From: Pochonia chlamydosporia 170
Taxonomy: Eukaryota; Ascomycota; Sordariomycetes; Hypocreales; Clavicipitaceae
Direction: 5' to 3'
NCBI RefSeq assembly: GCF_001653235.2
Contig: NC_035791.1
Span: forward strand, 1,240,001 to 1,304,000
DNA length: 64,000 bases
Positions 45,936 to 57,051 of the stretch are shown here, piece after piece. A model generated the notes under the pieces. It was not told the origin of the DNA, made no database searches, and saw only the letters and a program-made list of their open reading frames with translations. The translations under genes and the position numbers were made by a program. How positions within the stretch are numbered: position 1 is the first letter of the stretch; each line of letters starts with the position of its first letter.

Positions 45936-46375
45936 AGTGACACAACACTTGTTTCCGGTGGTGTTGTGAAGTTGAGGTTGGAGATGGCACGTTTCGAGCC
46001 TTGCGAGATCCGGCCAATTTAAATTCAGCAATTGTCATCCTCCTTGAGCTGTCGTCAGCTTATAGACCCCCCCGCTTTGGATGTCTCAAGGTAGAAGTAC
46101 CCGTAGATTGACGCAGTTGTGTCAGGGATGCCACTGACATGGTGTTGAGCTAAGTCGAAATAGGAAGTCCAATGGCGAGAAATCGGAACATCGAATTGAA
46201 GCTCAACGACTATCAAGAGCTGGCTTGGCAGTTTCAACAATTACGCAGCGTTTCAAGGACGGCGACAGAGCTTTGACAAACTTGTTCAACTGTTCAACTG
46301 TTCCACTAGCTATTATCCACAATATATACAAGCCACAACTAAATAGTGGTAAGAGTGGTATACACATCCTCATGT
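45936..46375. promoter_or_regulatory. Intergenic, promoter of the TAP-like gene
   Basis: 440 bp; includes the 3' flank of ATG17. No other gene. Confidence 0.4.
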
Positions 46376-47963
46376 CTAATCCGCACTTTGTCGTGCACTG
46401 CCCGTCAGTCTCGATCCTTGCGCTGAATCCAGTCGGCCAACCATGCTGGCAGCAGCCGAGTCGTCGTCATTTATACGAACAACAGTCCATTTCTTGGCTG
46501 GACCTTGCATGCCCGCCCACAAGTCAGCCGGCAGGTACTCACCAACGTCCTGTCGGAAGGCCTCTCTGGACACTCGGTCCGCCTCGAGTATCTTGTCCAC
46601 AGACTCCTGCGCCTTTCGCCAGATGCCTTGGACTCGCTCGTCGACGGCCCGCCGTCTTTCGACTTCCAGCACAAGACTGCCGTAGGCACTTGCGTACCCT
46701 TCGTAAAAGTCCCTCATTTCCCTCATCTCTCTAAGTTTTCCAAAAACGGCTTCCTTCTCCAGCTCCCATCGTTGTCGGAAGTCTTCTTCTGCGGCAAGAT
46801 AGTCATCGATGCGGTCACCGACTTGTCCCACTAATTCAAACGCTGACAGTACGCCAAAGTAGGATGCCTTGGACCGGTCTACATGCTCATGTATTGATGT
46901 GTATTCTTGCTCCATGTCCGCGAGGCGCTCTTGGATCTCTCGTACAACATCGTCGACTTCCTCAGCATCCTGAACAACCACTTTGAGCATCTCAGCTCGG
47001 TCTTCGGCAGTCTTGGGCTCGAGGTCAGACATGTGTGACTCCTGCTCGGCGATGACGCCAGATATTGACACGCCATCACTCCCCTGTGACTGTGTGACCT
47101 CTGCAGCCTTTCGTCGGGCGAGTGCTGCAGCCCCTTCGGTGGTACGTATAGCCGTGACGCACATGTCGAAGTGCTTAGTTAGCGATGCCAATAGTTGTGC
47201 CATGGTCGACGAGTGATCATCAAGGCTCTGTAAAAGTGCAACAGGCGCCATTTGCCCATCGTCTACTTGTGGCTGCGAGTACGATTCGCTGATGCGTTGT
47301 GCGAGGTTTCGAATGTCGGTTTCGAGTCGAAGTAGGTCCCCGTCAAATGACTGCTGGATGCTCTGGGGATGGTTAGCATCGGAGGTGACGATAATGATGT
47401 GACCACAAGGGTGCAGAACGAGTGGAGTCAGAACTTGCCTGTAAATCTTGAATGCTTTTCTTCATGACGTCTCGCATGCCATGCACGCTGGATTCATCAA
47501 CAAAATCTAACAAGTTCTTCCTTTCTCTATCGTTTGGTTGAAAGAGTGTCTGCACTTCGGTTTCTCGGAGCATGTCCATGGTTCCACTCAAGGCGGCGTC
47601 GACTTCGTCCATAATCTTGATAAGCTTCTTGAAGTCTCGCTTGCCCCATTCATAGGTCGCTTGCAGACTCCTTCTGATGCGAACCAGTATGGCATTTTGA
47701 TCGAGGATGTAGTTTCGGACGAAGGCGGTTTGCGCTGCCAGCAGCAGCATCTCCTCCTGGGAGTGACGCGCCGAGGTCGCAAGCTCGTTGGCACGAAGCA
47801 CATGGTTCATGGAGGACAAGGAACGTTTGGCAACGAGTAAATGATTGACGAGGGTATCGACGGAAATGGTTGGAGATTTGGGTGGATGATCATCGGAGCG
47901 CTTGAGGGAGGCCGATGAGGATGCCGCACTGCGGCGAGACGAAGCTGCTGGCGAGGCAGCCAT
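46376..47963 (-). CDS. atg17: Autophagy scaffold protein ATG17
   Basis: Exons 47963-47439 and 47362-46376 encode 503 residues. The intron (47363-47438) begins GCAAGT and ends CCCAG with a GATGCTAAC branch site, so it is a GC-AG intron; joining gives [13 protein letters not shown]. Identity is from the N-terminus ([40 protein letters not shown]), the long all-helical body without membrane segments, [16 protein letters not shown] and the tail [17 protein letters not shown], all typical of filamentous-fungal ATG17. ATG17 forms an S-shaped dimer with ATG29/31 and organises the ATG1 kinase complex at the phagophore assembly site upon starvation. Confidence 0.9.
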
Positions 47964-49030
47964 CTTGGCAGTTAGTTAGAACAGAAGGGTTTGTGGAAGT
48001 TGAGAGGGGAGAGGATGTTTTTTTGGTGTGTTGAAGCAGGTCGTGGCGAAAAATAATGCAAATGCAGATGGCGCTACATGGTGATGACCCAGAGTTTGCG
48101 GCGATGAAAGCATAAGTGAATACCCGTGGGTGATGGTTGATGACCGGCTGGAAATGAGGCTGCGCGGATGATGCAAGTGACGAGCTTAAAGGCGGATGGA
48201 GACGGATGCAGACGGATGCAGTTTGGCTGCATGGCATATGGCATGTGAGCTGAGCTCCGATAAGAGCGATAAGGAATGGCGGCTCCGATCATCGCAGCTT
48301 TGCTCCATTCAATCTGCACCAAATTCATGGTCCATGGGCCACCATCAACTTAGCTGTTTGAACCATCGCATTATTAGCGTTGATTTTTATTCAGCATCAA
48401 ACCGTCTCCCTAGTTTTCACTAGCCTGAACCATACTGATGGTAAATTGCACGATTTTATCATTAGGCTTTTACCATTGCGTACCTGAGTCGATGTTGCAC
48501 ATGGTCTGGTCTATTCACATGCAGACGGATGGATGTGGAATCTAGATTGTCAACCAAAATGGCACCAGACGGACAGACCATCAGCACGCCATCGGGCCAG
48601 ATATTGCCAGGCCTGTTCACTCTCGGCAACATTGAACCCGGCATCTGAGCAGTGAGGTATGTGACACTGTTTGCATGCTTGACGCACAATGGCTGCCCTG
48701 CCCTTCTCTCACACCTGCTTGCCCCTGCGACCAGGCAAAAGCGGCAACTTCGACTCGACGATTCAGCGGAACCTGTTGGCCAGGCCAAAATCAACAAACC
48801 AGACAAGTTTGGTCACAATAAACACACCGTTCCATCATCTCGTCCAGCCCGTATCCAACCATTCTTTTGGTCTTCGTATCCCAACACTGCGTTGTATCGT
48901 CAGCCGGACGCACCGGTCCATCACATCGTAAAACATCGTTTCCCTCGCTTTCCACGACATACTTTCGTTTGACGCCACGTTAAACGGCTCGATACTTGGT
49001 TACACTCGTTGCCCAGGCATCTTCACCAAG
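47964..49030. promoter_or_regulatory. Divergent upstream region of ATG17 and the C2H2 gene
   Basis: 1.07 kb between divergent starts. 48195-48225 has a short direct repeat (GGAGACGGATGCAGACGGATGCAG). ORFs of 60-115 codons here lack motifs. An upstream non-coding exon of the C2H2 gene could lie in this stretch. Confidence 0.4.
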
Positions 49031-50506
49031 ATGCCTTTCGGATTATCATAGGATCTTAGTCTTAAACGAGGGAATTCCTTTCTTCGACACAGGGCTGGAC
49101 GCCGTCGGGGCTCAAGATCAGGGGAAAGCAGTTGCTCGGATGACTCCCAACTACCGGACAGTATTCCACTCAGCATCGTCCCCTCGGGATCATCTACTTC
49201 TGCCTTTTACGGTATTGAACCACGAGCATCCGGAGCTTTGACGCCTGCTTTGACACCTGCCACACCTCGGTTCCCTCACAAATTCATTCATCCAAGACCA
49301 AAGCCGTCGAGTTGCGATTTAGTCGTGCCCCCGCACCTGCAACTGAAGAGTGAACAGAGAACGCGTCGTCGGGCAGCTCGCAAGTCGTCGGGGCAGTCTA
49401 CACCGCAGCCACGAATTCGGTTAGCATCAATCGACGAGGATGCTGATGGCGACCAGGAGATGTCGCTTGGAGAAGCACTTCAGACACCTCCCACCTCATG
49501 TTGGCCGATACTATTCTGTCCCGTATGCCCCAACGAAACATTTGACGACAAGAGAAGGCTGGCCAGCCACATGGATATCTGTCATCCTCAATTTACCCAG
49601 CCAAGAGTGGTGAATGCTGACTTTGATGACGTGGATGGCGATTTCCGTCAATTGGGATATTTCAGCGGAAAGGTACTGGACAGCCTGACACTAACAGCCG
49701 TCACCGACGACTGGAAAATCTTCTCGCCTGTCACGCCTGAAATCACTCAAGATGGTCAACCAGCACCAAGTGCAGCATCACAGCGATCCTCATTCGACGC
49801 AAAGTTAAGTGAGCACCACGAGCCGCCTCTCGGTGCGGCCGTGCCTCTTGGTGAAATTGATGCTGAGGCGGACCCGTTGCCGCCTCAGAGCTCGCAGTCC
49901 CAGGACGTAGAGGCATCTGTCCATGTCAATACTCAGACCCTTGATCCCACGCCAAAGACAGACGGCGAGGCAACTTGGGCCGTTGAAGTAGCCGACGATA
50001 ATATTCCGCCCCATGAGCGCCATGCTTCCTTGGACTCTTTCCTGTCGGCTAACTCTGCCTTCAATGCGAGAATGGCTCGCCACTTGGCATCATCGGACAT
50101 CGGCGAGTCAGAACCCTCACAGGATACCTCTGTTTGGAGTAGCATCGGTAGCGCCCTCGACGACGGCGACGGCGACGGCGACTATAAGCTCTCGGGTGAC
50201 ACTGAACCGGCTGGGGTGTGGTCACGACCTTGGGCGCCGCAAGAATGAACAGTTCAGGGCACCTGGCTGTGTCCTCGCTGCGAGCAAGGTCTCAGCGTCG
50301 AAGAGGACATGCAAACACAAGACATGAGGCAGGTATGCGACGTGTTGCAGATACATCCCCCATTTGACAGGCTGCCTGATTGGGGTATCTTACAGAGAAG
50401 GTGCGATTTGTGTTACAGGACTGGATTTTGCAAGATATTTCGGCGCGACGAGCGCGAGCGTCAAGAAGATGTTGTCATGGCAGCGGATGTTGTTACAGCA
50501 GCCTAG
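49031..50506 (+). pseudogene. C2H2-finger protein with two in-frame stops (or misread gene structure)
   Basis: The frame from ATG 49031 reads MPFGLS, TAG (49049-49051), then a continuous coding-like stretch (DLSLKRGNSFLRHRAGRRRG, and further Pro/Ser-rich sequence) through CPVCPNETFDDKRRLASHMD + ICH, a single C2H2-type finger at 49516-49584, and an acidic low-complexity tail (DDGDGDGDY). TGA at 50246-50248 follows PWAPQE; the same frame goes on with TWLCPRCEQGLS and, either through or after a 63-nt GT-AG candidate intron, CDLCYRTGFC to TAG 50504. Thus two stops separate segments that look like one protein. Alternatives: an unseen 5' exon spliced to the acceptor at 49051, and a true end at 50248. 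The function is unknown; nuclear and DNA- or protein-binding is a guess from the finger. Confidence 0.55.
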
Positions 50507-50604
50507 GGTGGAATATGTTCATTGTGTTGAATAGCGTATCATTTTCAGCGTTGTTTCGTCTAATTCTATTCTAATGATTCATTGCTTTGTTCTCGCGTGA
50601 CTCA

Positions 50605-51846
50605 TCACTTGGCTGTGCCGGCCTGGGGAACTTCAGGTTGGCCAAACGGCGATGCAATATCTTCGGAATCGTGGTAGGGTTCGTCATCGACTGCTGTAAG
50701 ACCCTGAGTCTGTCGCTCGATCCGTCTCCTCCACGGCCTGTACAAAATGATGGACGTAATACCAACAAGTAGAAAAACACCGCAAATGCTACCTCCAATA
50801 ATGTCGAAATGGTCGCCAATGGCACCAACTCCATCCCAAAAGCTACCCTCTGGGTCAGCTACGTTCTGGATTAAAGACAGCACCTGGACTATGCCAATAA
50901 ACGCTGACACCAGGACAGTAATGCCGCTCAGAACAATTTGATAATAGAGTAGCGCGACGAGGTCTCTCGAGAAGGCCTTGGAGCTGTAGAGCGTGACCAT
51001 GGCAGCGCCGTCGGTCGTGTCAATCAAGCACATTCCAGCTATCAAAGTTAGTCTTGCCTCCAAGTTTCTTGCCAGCTTCCTGGTAATTTCACTGTCTGGT
51101 AGGGAGTGCGACTTACATGTAAATAAAATGGGAAAAATGAGAATCAGCCAAATGCTAGTCCCCTTGAGGGCCTGAATCGAAGCGATTCCCAAAATCGCCA
51201 CCTCAGAACTCGTATCAAAACCCAGGCCAAACACCACGCCCAGGGGATACATCTTCCACGGCCGATCAATGCCCTTGAACAAGAATTTAAAAACCCTCAC
51301 CAGCACCCCTCCCCCCTCAATTTTAAACTCATCATGCTCTTCTTCCGCGGAATTCGTCCGTCGGCGCTCCAGCTCCCTCTGCAGCTTCCTCACCAGCGTG
51401 TACAATATCCAGCCGTTTGCGACACACAGCACAATCAGCACGGTGGCACTGACCGCCGTGCCGATGATGTTGCCTACCCTCGTGAACCCGTCGAAGCGGT
51501 CTCTCAGTGCGCCGGAGGTAGCTGCCACGACTATACAGGTGACGATGACGATGGTCGAGTGCCCGAGGCTGAAGAATGTGCCTACCGTGGCGGGGCGCTG
51601 GCCGAGAGACACCAGACGCCGGGTCATGAGGTCGATGGCGGAGATGTGGTCTGCGTCGAGGGCGTGGCGGAGGCCGAGGGTGTAGGAGAGGGTTGCGGCG
51701 GATATGAGGGCCGGGTGGTAGTGGAGGATGATGGCGATGCATGCCCATACGATGAGGTTGATGGTGATGAGGAGGGTGACTATGAAGATGGCGTTGGAGG
51801 GGACGCCTGAGAGGAAGGACGGTTTGGGGGGGAGTTTGAGCTTCAT
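50605..51846 (-). CDS. NiCoT-family nickel/cobalt transporter
   Basis: Exons 51846-51117 and 51038-50605 encode 387 residues. The 78-nt intron has GTAAGT, a GACTAAC branch and TAG and is also open in frame, so the intron-retained form would insert 26 residues; family alignment favours splicing (PILFT-SGMCLIDTTDG). Signatures: TLGLRHALDADHISAIDLMT (metal-selective RHA-x-DADHI in TM2), FFSLGHSTIVI, GVVFGLGFDTSSEVAILGIA and GMCLIDTTDGAAM. Eight membrane segments are seen. The family includes bacterial HoxN/NixA and fission yeast Nic1, which supplies nickel to urease. It should take up Ni2+ (perhaps Co2+) at the plasma membrane. The 3' ends of this gene and the C2H2 gene converge 98 bp apart. Confidence 0.92.
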   Translation of the reverse strand: MKLKLPPKPSFLSGVPSNAIFIVTLLITINLIVWACIAIILHYHPALISAATLSYTLGLRHALDADHISAIDLMTRRLVSLGQRPATVGTFFSLGHSTIVIVTCIVVAATSGALRDRFDGFTRVGNIIGTAVSATVLIVLCVANGWILYTLVRKLQRELERRRTNSAEEEHDEFKIEGGGVLVRVFKFLFKGIDRPWKMYPLGVVFGLGFDTSSEVAILGIASIQALKGTSIWLILIFPILFTCKSHSLPDSEITRKLARNLEARLTLIAGMCLIDTTDGAAMVTLYSSKAFSRDLVALLYYQIVLSGITVLVSAFIGIVQVLSLIQNVADPEGSFWDGVGAIGDHFDIIGGSICGVFLLVGITSIILYRPWRRRIERQTQGLTAVDDEPYHDSEDIASPFGQPEVPQAGTAK

Positions 51847-52430
51847 GATGAAGCACGGGTGGATTTCAACTGGGCGGAAGGGAGACAGACATGGATGTAG
51901 ATTGAGATAGAAGGTCAGCTATGAAGGTCGAAGGTGCGTGGTGATGTGGTTTTGTATCTGGAATGGCAAACAGCACATGCAGAAAATAATACCCCGCCGA
52001 TTTCGTCGATAATGAAAATAGCGTCGCCGAGGGTTGCAGTCAACACCAGATTAGCGTCGTGACTAACTTGGTGTGATCAGTGTTTCTTATCTTGATGTGG
52101 GGGAATTAATCCACTCAGACGCATCAAATGTATGCTTGATGCGTCGGAAGGGGCCGCTCGGCGAAGTTGGTGTGGCGGGCGGCCGGCGGGCGCGGGAATT
52201 GGCAGGCCGTGTTTATGGCTGAGATTGGAACAAGTCGACTGGTGTAGATCAGATAACTGAGTTAATGTTATGTAAAACGGCACTGGAGATGGGATGGATA
52301 TGCATGGGCTGAAGGATCCTGGTGTGATATCGGTGAGGTGCATGAGGTGAAGGGCGGGACAGGGGTCGCGGTTTTTGGCCGAGGTCAACTGGTAATTTAT
52401 TGCTGGTTGGAGTATTACATCAATTGATAG
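51847..52430. promoter_or_regulatory. Intergenic, promoter of the NiCoT gene
   Basis: 584 bp; no gene seen. A 103-codon minus ORF (52077-52388) has no motif and is taken as chance. Confidence 0.4.
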
Positions 52431-52938
52431 TTAAGTAGTTACATGTAGAAATGTCTTAAAGAGTTGCTCGTCTTCAGAGTCCATGTCAAAGTCGAACCGG
52501 GTGACTTCTTCTTTAAACGGCCAGAGGTATGTACTTGTGACGCTGGACTGTGTCAGCCATGTAAACTGCAGAGAAGTATAAACGTACTGGTGATGTTCCG
52601 ACGAGGCTTGATATCTATAATACGATTCAGTATTAATAAGTCAATTTGGATTCCGTGATGCAAACACTCACTCTGCCAATGCGTCCCTATCCCGATGATA
52701 ACTCACCAACGCCAAATGATAGCCTCTACTCCGCTCAATCGGATCCGTGACCGACGGACCACCCACCACGAGCCGGCGATTCAAAACACTCGGCAAGTCT
52801 TTGAGCGTTCTGAGCTCCTTTGCGAATGTCTCCTTGTGCTCGGTGGAGACGTCCGGCTTGAACTTGAACAACACTGCTTGTGGTTAATACACACCTTTGG
52901 CCTAATTGAACGTACTAACCGATGTGAACGAGAACCAT
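52431..52938 (-). CDS. Dabb-domain (stress-responsive alpha/beta barrel) protein
   Basis: Four exons: 52938-52920, 52873-52672, 52614-52588 and 52542-52431, with introns of 46, 57 and 45 nt, all GT-AG and frame-consistent (119 residues). The sequence begins MVLVHI-VLFKFKPDVSTEH, has LKDLPSVLNRRLVVGGPSVT and YHLALVSYHRDRDALAEYQA, and ends LWPFKEEVTRFDF plus an acidic tail. That is the ferredoxin-like Dabb fold (PF07876). Members are small soluble dimers, from stress proteins to polyketide cyclases; role here unknown. The third acceptor was chosen because it restores the conserved end of the domain; an alternative in another frame is also open. Confidence 0.8.
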
Positions 52939-53419
52939 TTTGCTTTATTTGCTTGATTTGGATAGTCTAGATAAGTCTGGTGCCCGTTATATATTCGCCG
53001 ATTTTGGTGCCCGGGCATCCTCCGTGTTGGACCCGCCGACGGGGTTTCGCCGGTATGGACTCAAGGAACTCGGAGCTTGGGTCCGGTTATTGCTATCATT
53101 TATCCGTGTGGATGCCGGTAATTTGCCTCTGATTTTGGTTCAGAATTGAAGGAATACACGGATGTAAAAACTGGTATGGCTAACCATTCTTCCATTACCG
53201 GTGCCCAGAGTCAGTACTGTCACCCATGCTGCGCTTTCGGCATCTGATCGCAGCACGACATTTCTGTCCAATTAAATAACACGAAGCAGACTTCTACAAT
53301 ACCTGCCTATTTAGGAAAAATATTCAACTCTGTTTAGACAAGCCTTCATTGAAACTCGCCGTCAACTCACTTCAGTCATATTACAAAAGCGAAGTGAGCA
53401 ACAACATAAAATAGACAAC
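52939..53419. other. Intergenic
   Basis: 481 bp with no motif-bearing ORF. Contains the Dabb promoter and the 3' flank of the dehydrogenase gene. Confidence 0.4.
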
Positions 53420-54487
53420 TCAATCCAAAAGTACAAGAGGCTTCGCAGACACTTTCACCGCCTCCGCATTCAAAGCATCAATCTCCGCCTGCACTAGCGG
53501 TATGCCCGACGTCTCCCTCTCCTTCTGGGTAAGCTGCTCAATCTCACCCGGGAAGTAAATCCTGTCCACGCCCGCCGCCTTCTCTGCGCCCACCACCCTC
53601 TCATACAGATACTTCATCCTATCCCTAAACTCATCGAGGCTCATAAACAAATCAGGTTTCATAACAACCAAGAAGTGACCCACATCCGCAGGCTTAGAAG
53701 GATCATACGGCCCAGTAACATGCCCTGCAAACGCCGAGCCCGACAAGACTCCCGAGAACACATCCATCATGATAGACAAGGCTGAGCCCTTTGGTCCTCC
53801 CATCGGTAACATGACACCACCTAGAGCTGCTTCAGGATCATCCGTCGGTCTACCCTCCGCATCGAGAGCCCAGTCCAGTGGAATCTTTTCCCCCCGCCGC
53901 TTCGCCTTGTAGATCTTGCCGCGGGCCGCCACAGAGGGAGCCATGTCGAGGATAAAGTCGGGCTGACCCGGTGCTCCGCACGCAATTGGTGAAACGCCCA
54001 TTAATTTGCTTTTACCCCCGAAGGGCGGGAGCGCAGGACTCGAGTTGGTGAAGACGAGGCTCATCATGTTTGCGTTGAGGGCTTGTTGTACGACCCACGC
54101 TGACATGCCGAAGTGGTTTGAGTGCTTGACGCTTGCCATTCCGATGCCGAGAGTCTTGGCTGACTCGATGGCCGCGTTCATGGCTAGATGCGTGGACACG
54201 AAGCCGAAGCCATTTTGGCCGTCGACTTGAGCTACTGCCGGTGTGACTTGGTTGACGGTTGGTTGGGCGGCCGGGTCGAGGATGCCTTGTCGAATACGTT
54301 CCATGTAGGAGGGGATTCGGTTCATTCCATGGGTGTCAACGCCACGGAGATCAGCTGCAATTAGGCATTTTGCAATGATGGCGGCGTTGGCAGCGGGCAC
54401 GTTGTTGCCCTTGAGGATGTCCTCAACCAGGCGTTTTGCTTCGGATGGGGATGCATGTCGTTTTGTTTGCTGCTCCATTGAGGCCAT
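53420..54487 (-). CDS. Malate/L-lactate (Ldh2-type) NAD(P)-dependent dehydrogenase
   Basis: Intronless, 355 residues. Hallmarks of the Ldh2/YlbC/YbiC oxidoreductase family: IIAKCLIAADLRGVDTHGMN (Arg-x-x-x-x-His), GFGFVSTHLAMNAAIESAKT, GIGMASVKHSNHFGMSAWVV, MSLVFTNSSPALPPFGGKSK, SPIACGAPGQPDFILDMAPS and GPKGSALSIMMDVFSGVLSG. The active-site His-Asn and the GGxxxxxGTNP-like region are present with small variation. Such enzymes reduce or oxidise 2-oxo/2-hydroxy acids, for example malate, lactate, ureidoglycolate or 2,3-diketogulonate, in the cytosol. Only 262 bp separate its start from that of the Zn2Cys6 regulator on the other strand, so it is the first candidate target of that regulator. Confidence 0.88.
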   Translation of the reverse strand: MASMEQQTKRHASPSEAKRLVEDILKGNNVPAANAAIIAKCLIAADLRGVDTHGMNRIPSYMERIRQGILDPAAQPTVNQVTPAVAQVDGQNGFGFVSTHLAMNAAIESAKTLGIGMASVKHSNHFGMSAWVVQQALNANMMSLVFTNSSPALPPFGGKSKLMGVSPIACGAPGQPDFILDMAPSVAARGKIYKAKRRGEKIPLDWALDAEGRPTDDPEAALGGVMLPMGGPKGSALSIMMDVFSGVLSGSAFAGHVTGPYDPSKPADVGHFLVVMKPDLFMSLDEFRDRMKYLYERVVGAEKAAGVDRIYFPGEIEQLTQKERETSGIPLVQAEIDALNAEAVKVSAKPLVLLD

Positions 54488-54749
54488 TTAGAATATATTG
54501 CGAGATACTGATAGTCTTAGCAAAGTGAGCAATCAGCTGCAATCATGAAAATGAAGAAACAGGGACCTCGATATTTTATAACAAGTTGAGAACCAGGTTG
54601 AAAGTGTAGATGTTGGTCTTGCCCGCGGGATTTCTCCGCCCCACAAAATCATCTTGACGGATTTTCTCCGTCACCCTCCCCCATCGGCCTTTTGCCGCCT
54701 TCACCTCTCGCAGTCATCGACAAGGTAACAAAATGCAATTCAAGCATCA
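54488..54749. promoter_or_regulatory. Short bidirectional promoter (dehydrogenase / Zn2Cys6 regulator)
   Basis: 262 bp between divergent starts. It contains GC-rich CGG/CCG words (for example 54658-54662 and 54684-54697), the kind of half-site Zn2Cys6 proteins bind. Use by the adjacent regulator is inference. Confidence 0.45.
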
Positions 54750-56957
54750 ATGTCTGAGTCGGAGAGTCATACAGCCAGCCCATTGAGGGCGTCTACTCGC
54801 AGGCAGTCTCGCAATCCGCGCTTGCGGCTAGCTTGCCTGAGATGTCAGCGCCGCAAGATCAAGGTGGGTTACCTACATGATGTATTGGTCGCTCGCTGAT
54901 TGTGCTGGCTTCATAGTGCGATGGTGAACTTCCTCAATGTAAGAATTGTAGAAACACGGGGTCGGAGTGCGTGGATGGTGAGAGTGCGAGGTTGAAGGAC
55001 TTTCCGAGAGCGTAAGTTCTGCATCTTGACATAATTGTGCGACTCTAATATGAGGCAGGTACATTACAAACTTGAAAGACAGGGTGCGGTGGCTCGAAAG
55101 TATTATTCAAGAAAAATGTCCAGATGTGGATTTGAGTCAGGGGCCGAATTGTGAGGATTTGCAGTCCGTTCTACACAGTGAAGCCACGCCCGTGAGACAA
55201 GTCGTACCCGTCCCGTCAACACTTGATCAAAGCGAGACGAGGACAGCTTCGTCTCATGAAATTGGCCTTGTTTCCCTGGGAAGTAGTCAAGATCCGCGGT
55301 ATATCGGTCCTTCAAGTGGCTATTTCCTCGCCAGAGTGATGCTCACAAAGGGTTCTTCACAAGCAATTACTGGAAGCAGGGACATGGCGTTTACAACGGA
55401 TCTGATTGAGACGGTCCAGAGTGCGGCAAGCCTGCCAGCGAGGGAGATTGCCGACCAAATTTGCGATGCCTTCTTCGACAGTCTTCATGCAATGTATCCA
55501 GTCTTACATCGGCCCACGTTCTCCAAGCTCTTGGATCAAATGTACAGTTTACAAGGTGGCTCACCTGAAGTTTCCTTCCAGGTGTACATGGTTCTCGCGA
55601 TGGGAAGTTTGGTGGTGTCTCAGAGACTCAAGGCGAGGTTGCCGGCTGAGTCGTACTGTTTGTCGGCCCTGCGATATTTTGATCGTGTAAACGTTGAGAA
55701 TTCCCTGTCTGGTCTGCAGTGCTTGCTGTTGCTTCTCATTTTTACGTTGCATAATCCGCATGTCAGAGTGAATATTTGGTATTTGAACTACCAGGCTATT
55801 GCCGCGGTTGTTGACCTGGGATTGCAACGTGACATTACAACTCAGAGTGGAATCTCGCTGCTTGAGCAGGAAATGAGAACGAGAATCTTTTGGGTGGTGT
55901 TTATGATGGACCGAATCATTGCTACTACCATGGGCCGTCCTATCGGTTTAAGGGATGAAGCGTGCGACTTGAGAGTAAGTTCTAATATCAACGAGAAATA
56001 CGTCAAAAGCTAACGAATCAGTTACCCCGGCTTGTGGATGACGACGATCTCATGACCGTTGGGACTCCTCACTCCCATAACTCGGTATTCAAGCCCATCG
56101 CATACTCAATACACCTTTTCCGGCTCGCCAAACTCAACTCAGAAATCAAGTACGTCGCAAACAGCGTCGTCCGACAAACCCCCGTCTACGCATACCCCGC
56201 CGTGATTGACATTTTCGAATGGCAAACCACCATGCTCGAGCAGATCGATCAGTGGGAAGAGCACATCCCCAGCGGCGACGGCTCCCCTACAACGCAACAC
56301 CTAGACGTTGTCTGTCGTATCCAGGGGCACACATTACGAATGGTCCTCCTACGACCAAGTCCTGCCATCCCCAAACCAACCAGGCAGGCGTTGGAAAAGT
56401 GTCACTTCAGCGCGCGGGAGGCATTGAAACTCTTAAACAAACTATACATCAGAAACACACTTATCCACAGCTGGTTGACGTTTCATGCCGTTGTCCTCAG
56501 CACGTTAAGCATAATGTACTGCGTGAAAATGGTGCCAGACCTCCGACAGCAAACGGAGCTGCCGGAGCTGATGAGCGATCTGAGCATCGCGTCTAGTATT
56601 TTAAGCGCAATAGGCGAGCATTGGGCAGGGGCGAGAAGGTGTCGCGATATATTGGATGAACTTGGTCGTTCTACGATGAAGGATCTCCTCACGCCGGAGA
56701 GTCAGATGCCGGCGAGGGAGCCAAGACGACGAGGACGGACGGTACAGCGACAAGCGAATGTGACGCCGATATCATTACCCGACGTTGATTTATCTGCCGA
56801 TGGAATGGGCTTCACACCTATGATTGAGCCTAGTGCATTTTTTGACGACTTTCTTGGTAATGACTCTTTTGCGAGTTGTTTCCCCGATGAAAGTTCAAGC
56901 AACATTGATGAAATTGTGCGAAACATGTTTCAAGATGATACGACTGCGTTTGGATGA
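54750..56957 (+). CDS. Zn2Cys6 transcription factor (Fungal_trans domain)
   Basis: Exons 54750-54863, 54917-55011, 55059-55974 and 56022-56957 (introns 53, 47 and 47 nt) encode 686 residues. The zinc cluster CLRCQRRKIK + CDGELPQCKNCRNTGSEC has exact CX2CX6CX6CX2CX6C spacing and is split after the sixth-position Lys by intron 1. YITNLKDRVRWLESIIQEK is the linker/dimerisation coil. The Fungal_trans domain includes QICDAFFDSLHAMYPVLHRP and RTRIFWVVFMMDRIIATTMG + RPIGL. An acidic C-terminus (DDFLGNDSFASCFPDESSSN) could be an activation region. It is divergent from the Ldh2-type gene, suggesting local control. Start: ATG 54733 is out of frame; 54750 is used. Confidence 0.9.
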
Positions 56958-57051
56958 ATACACAACCATCTATTATCCCGTACTTTACATAGTCTAGATT
57001 TAAACACCACTCTATAGAACTCATATCACGTAAATTTCATAACCATTATTC

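Noticed and set aside
51334..51856. Long antisense ORFs (138-174 codons) over the NiCoT gene
   Set aside because: They are low-complexity shadows of a GC-rich real gene with all NiCoT signatures.
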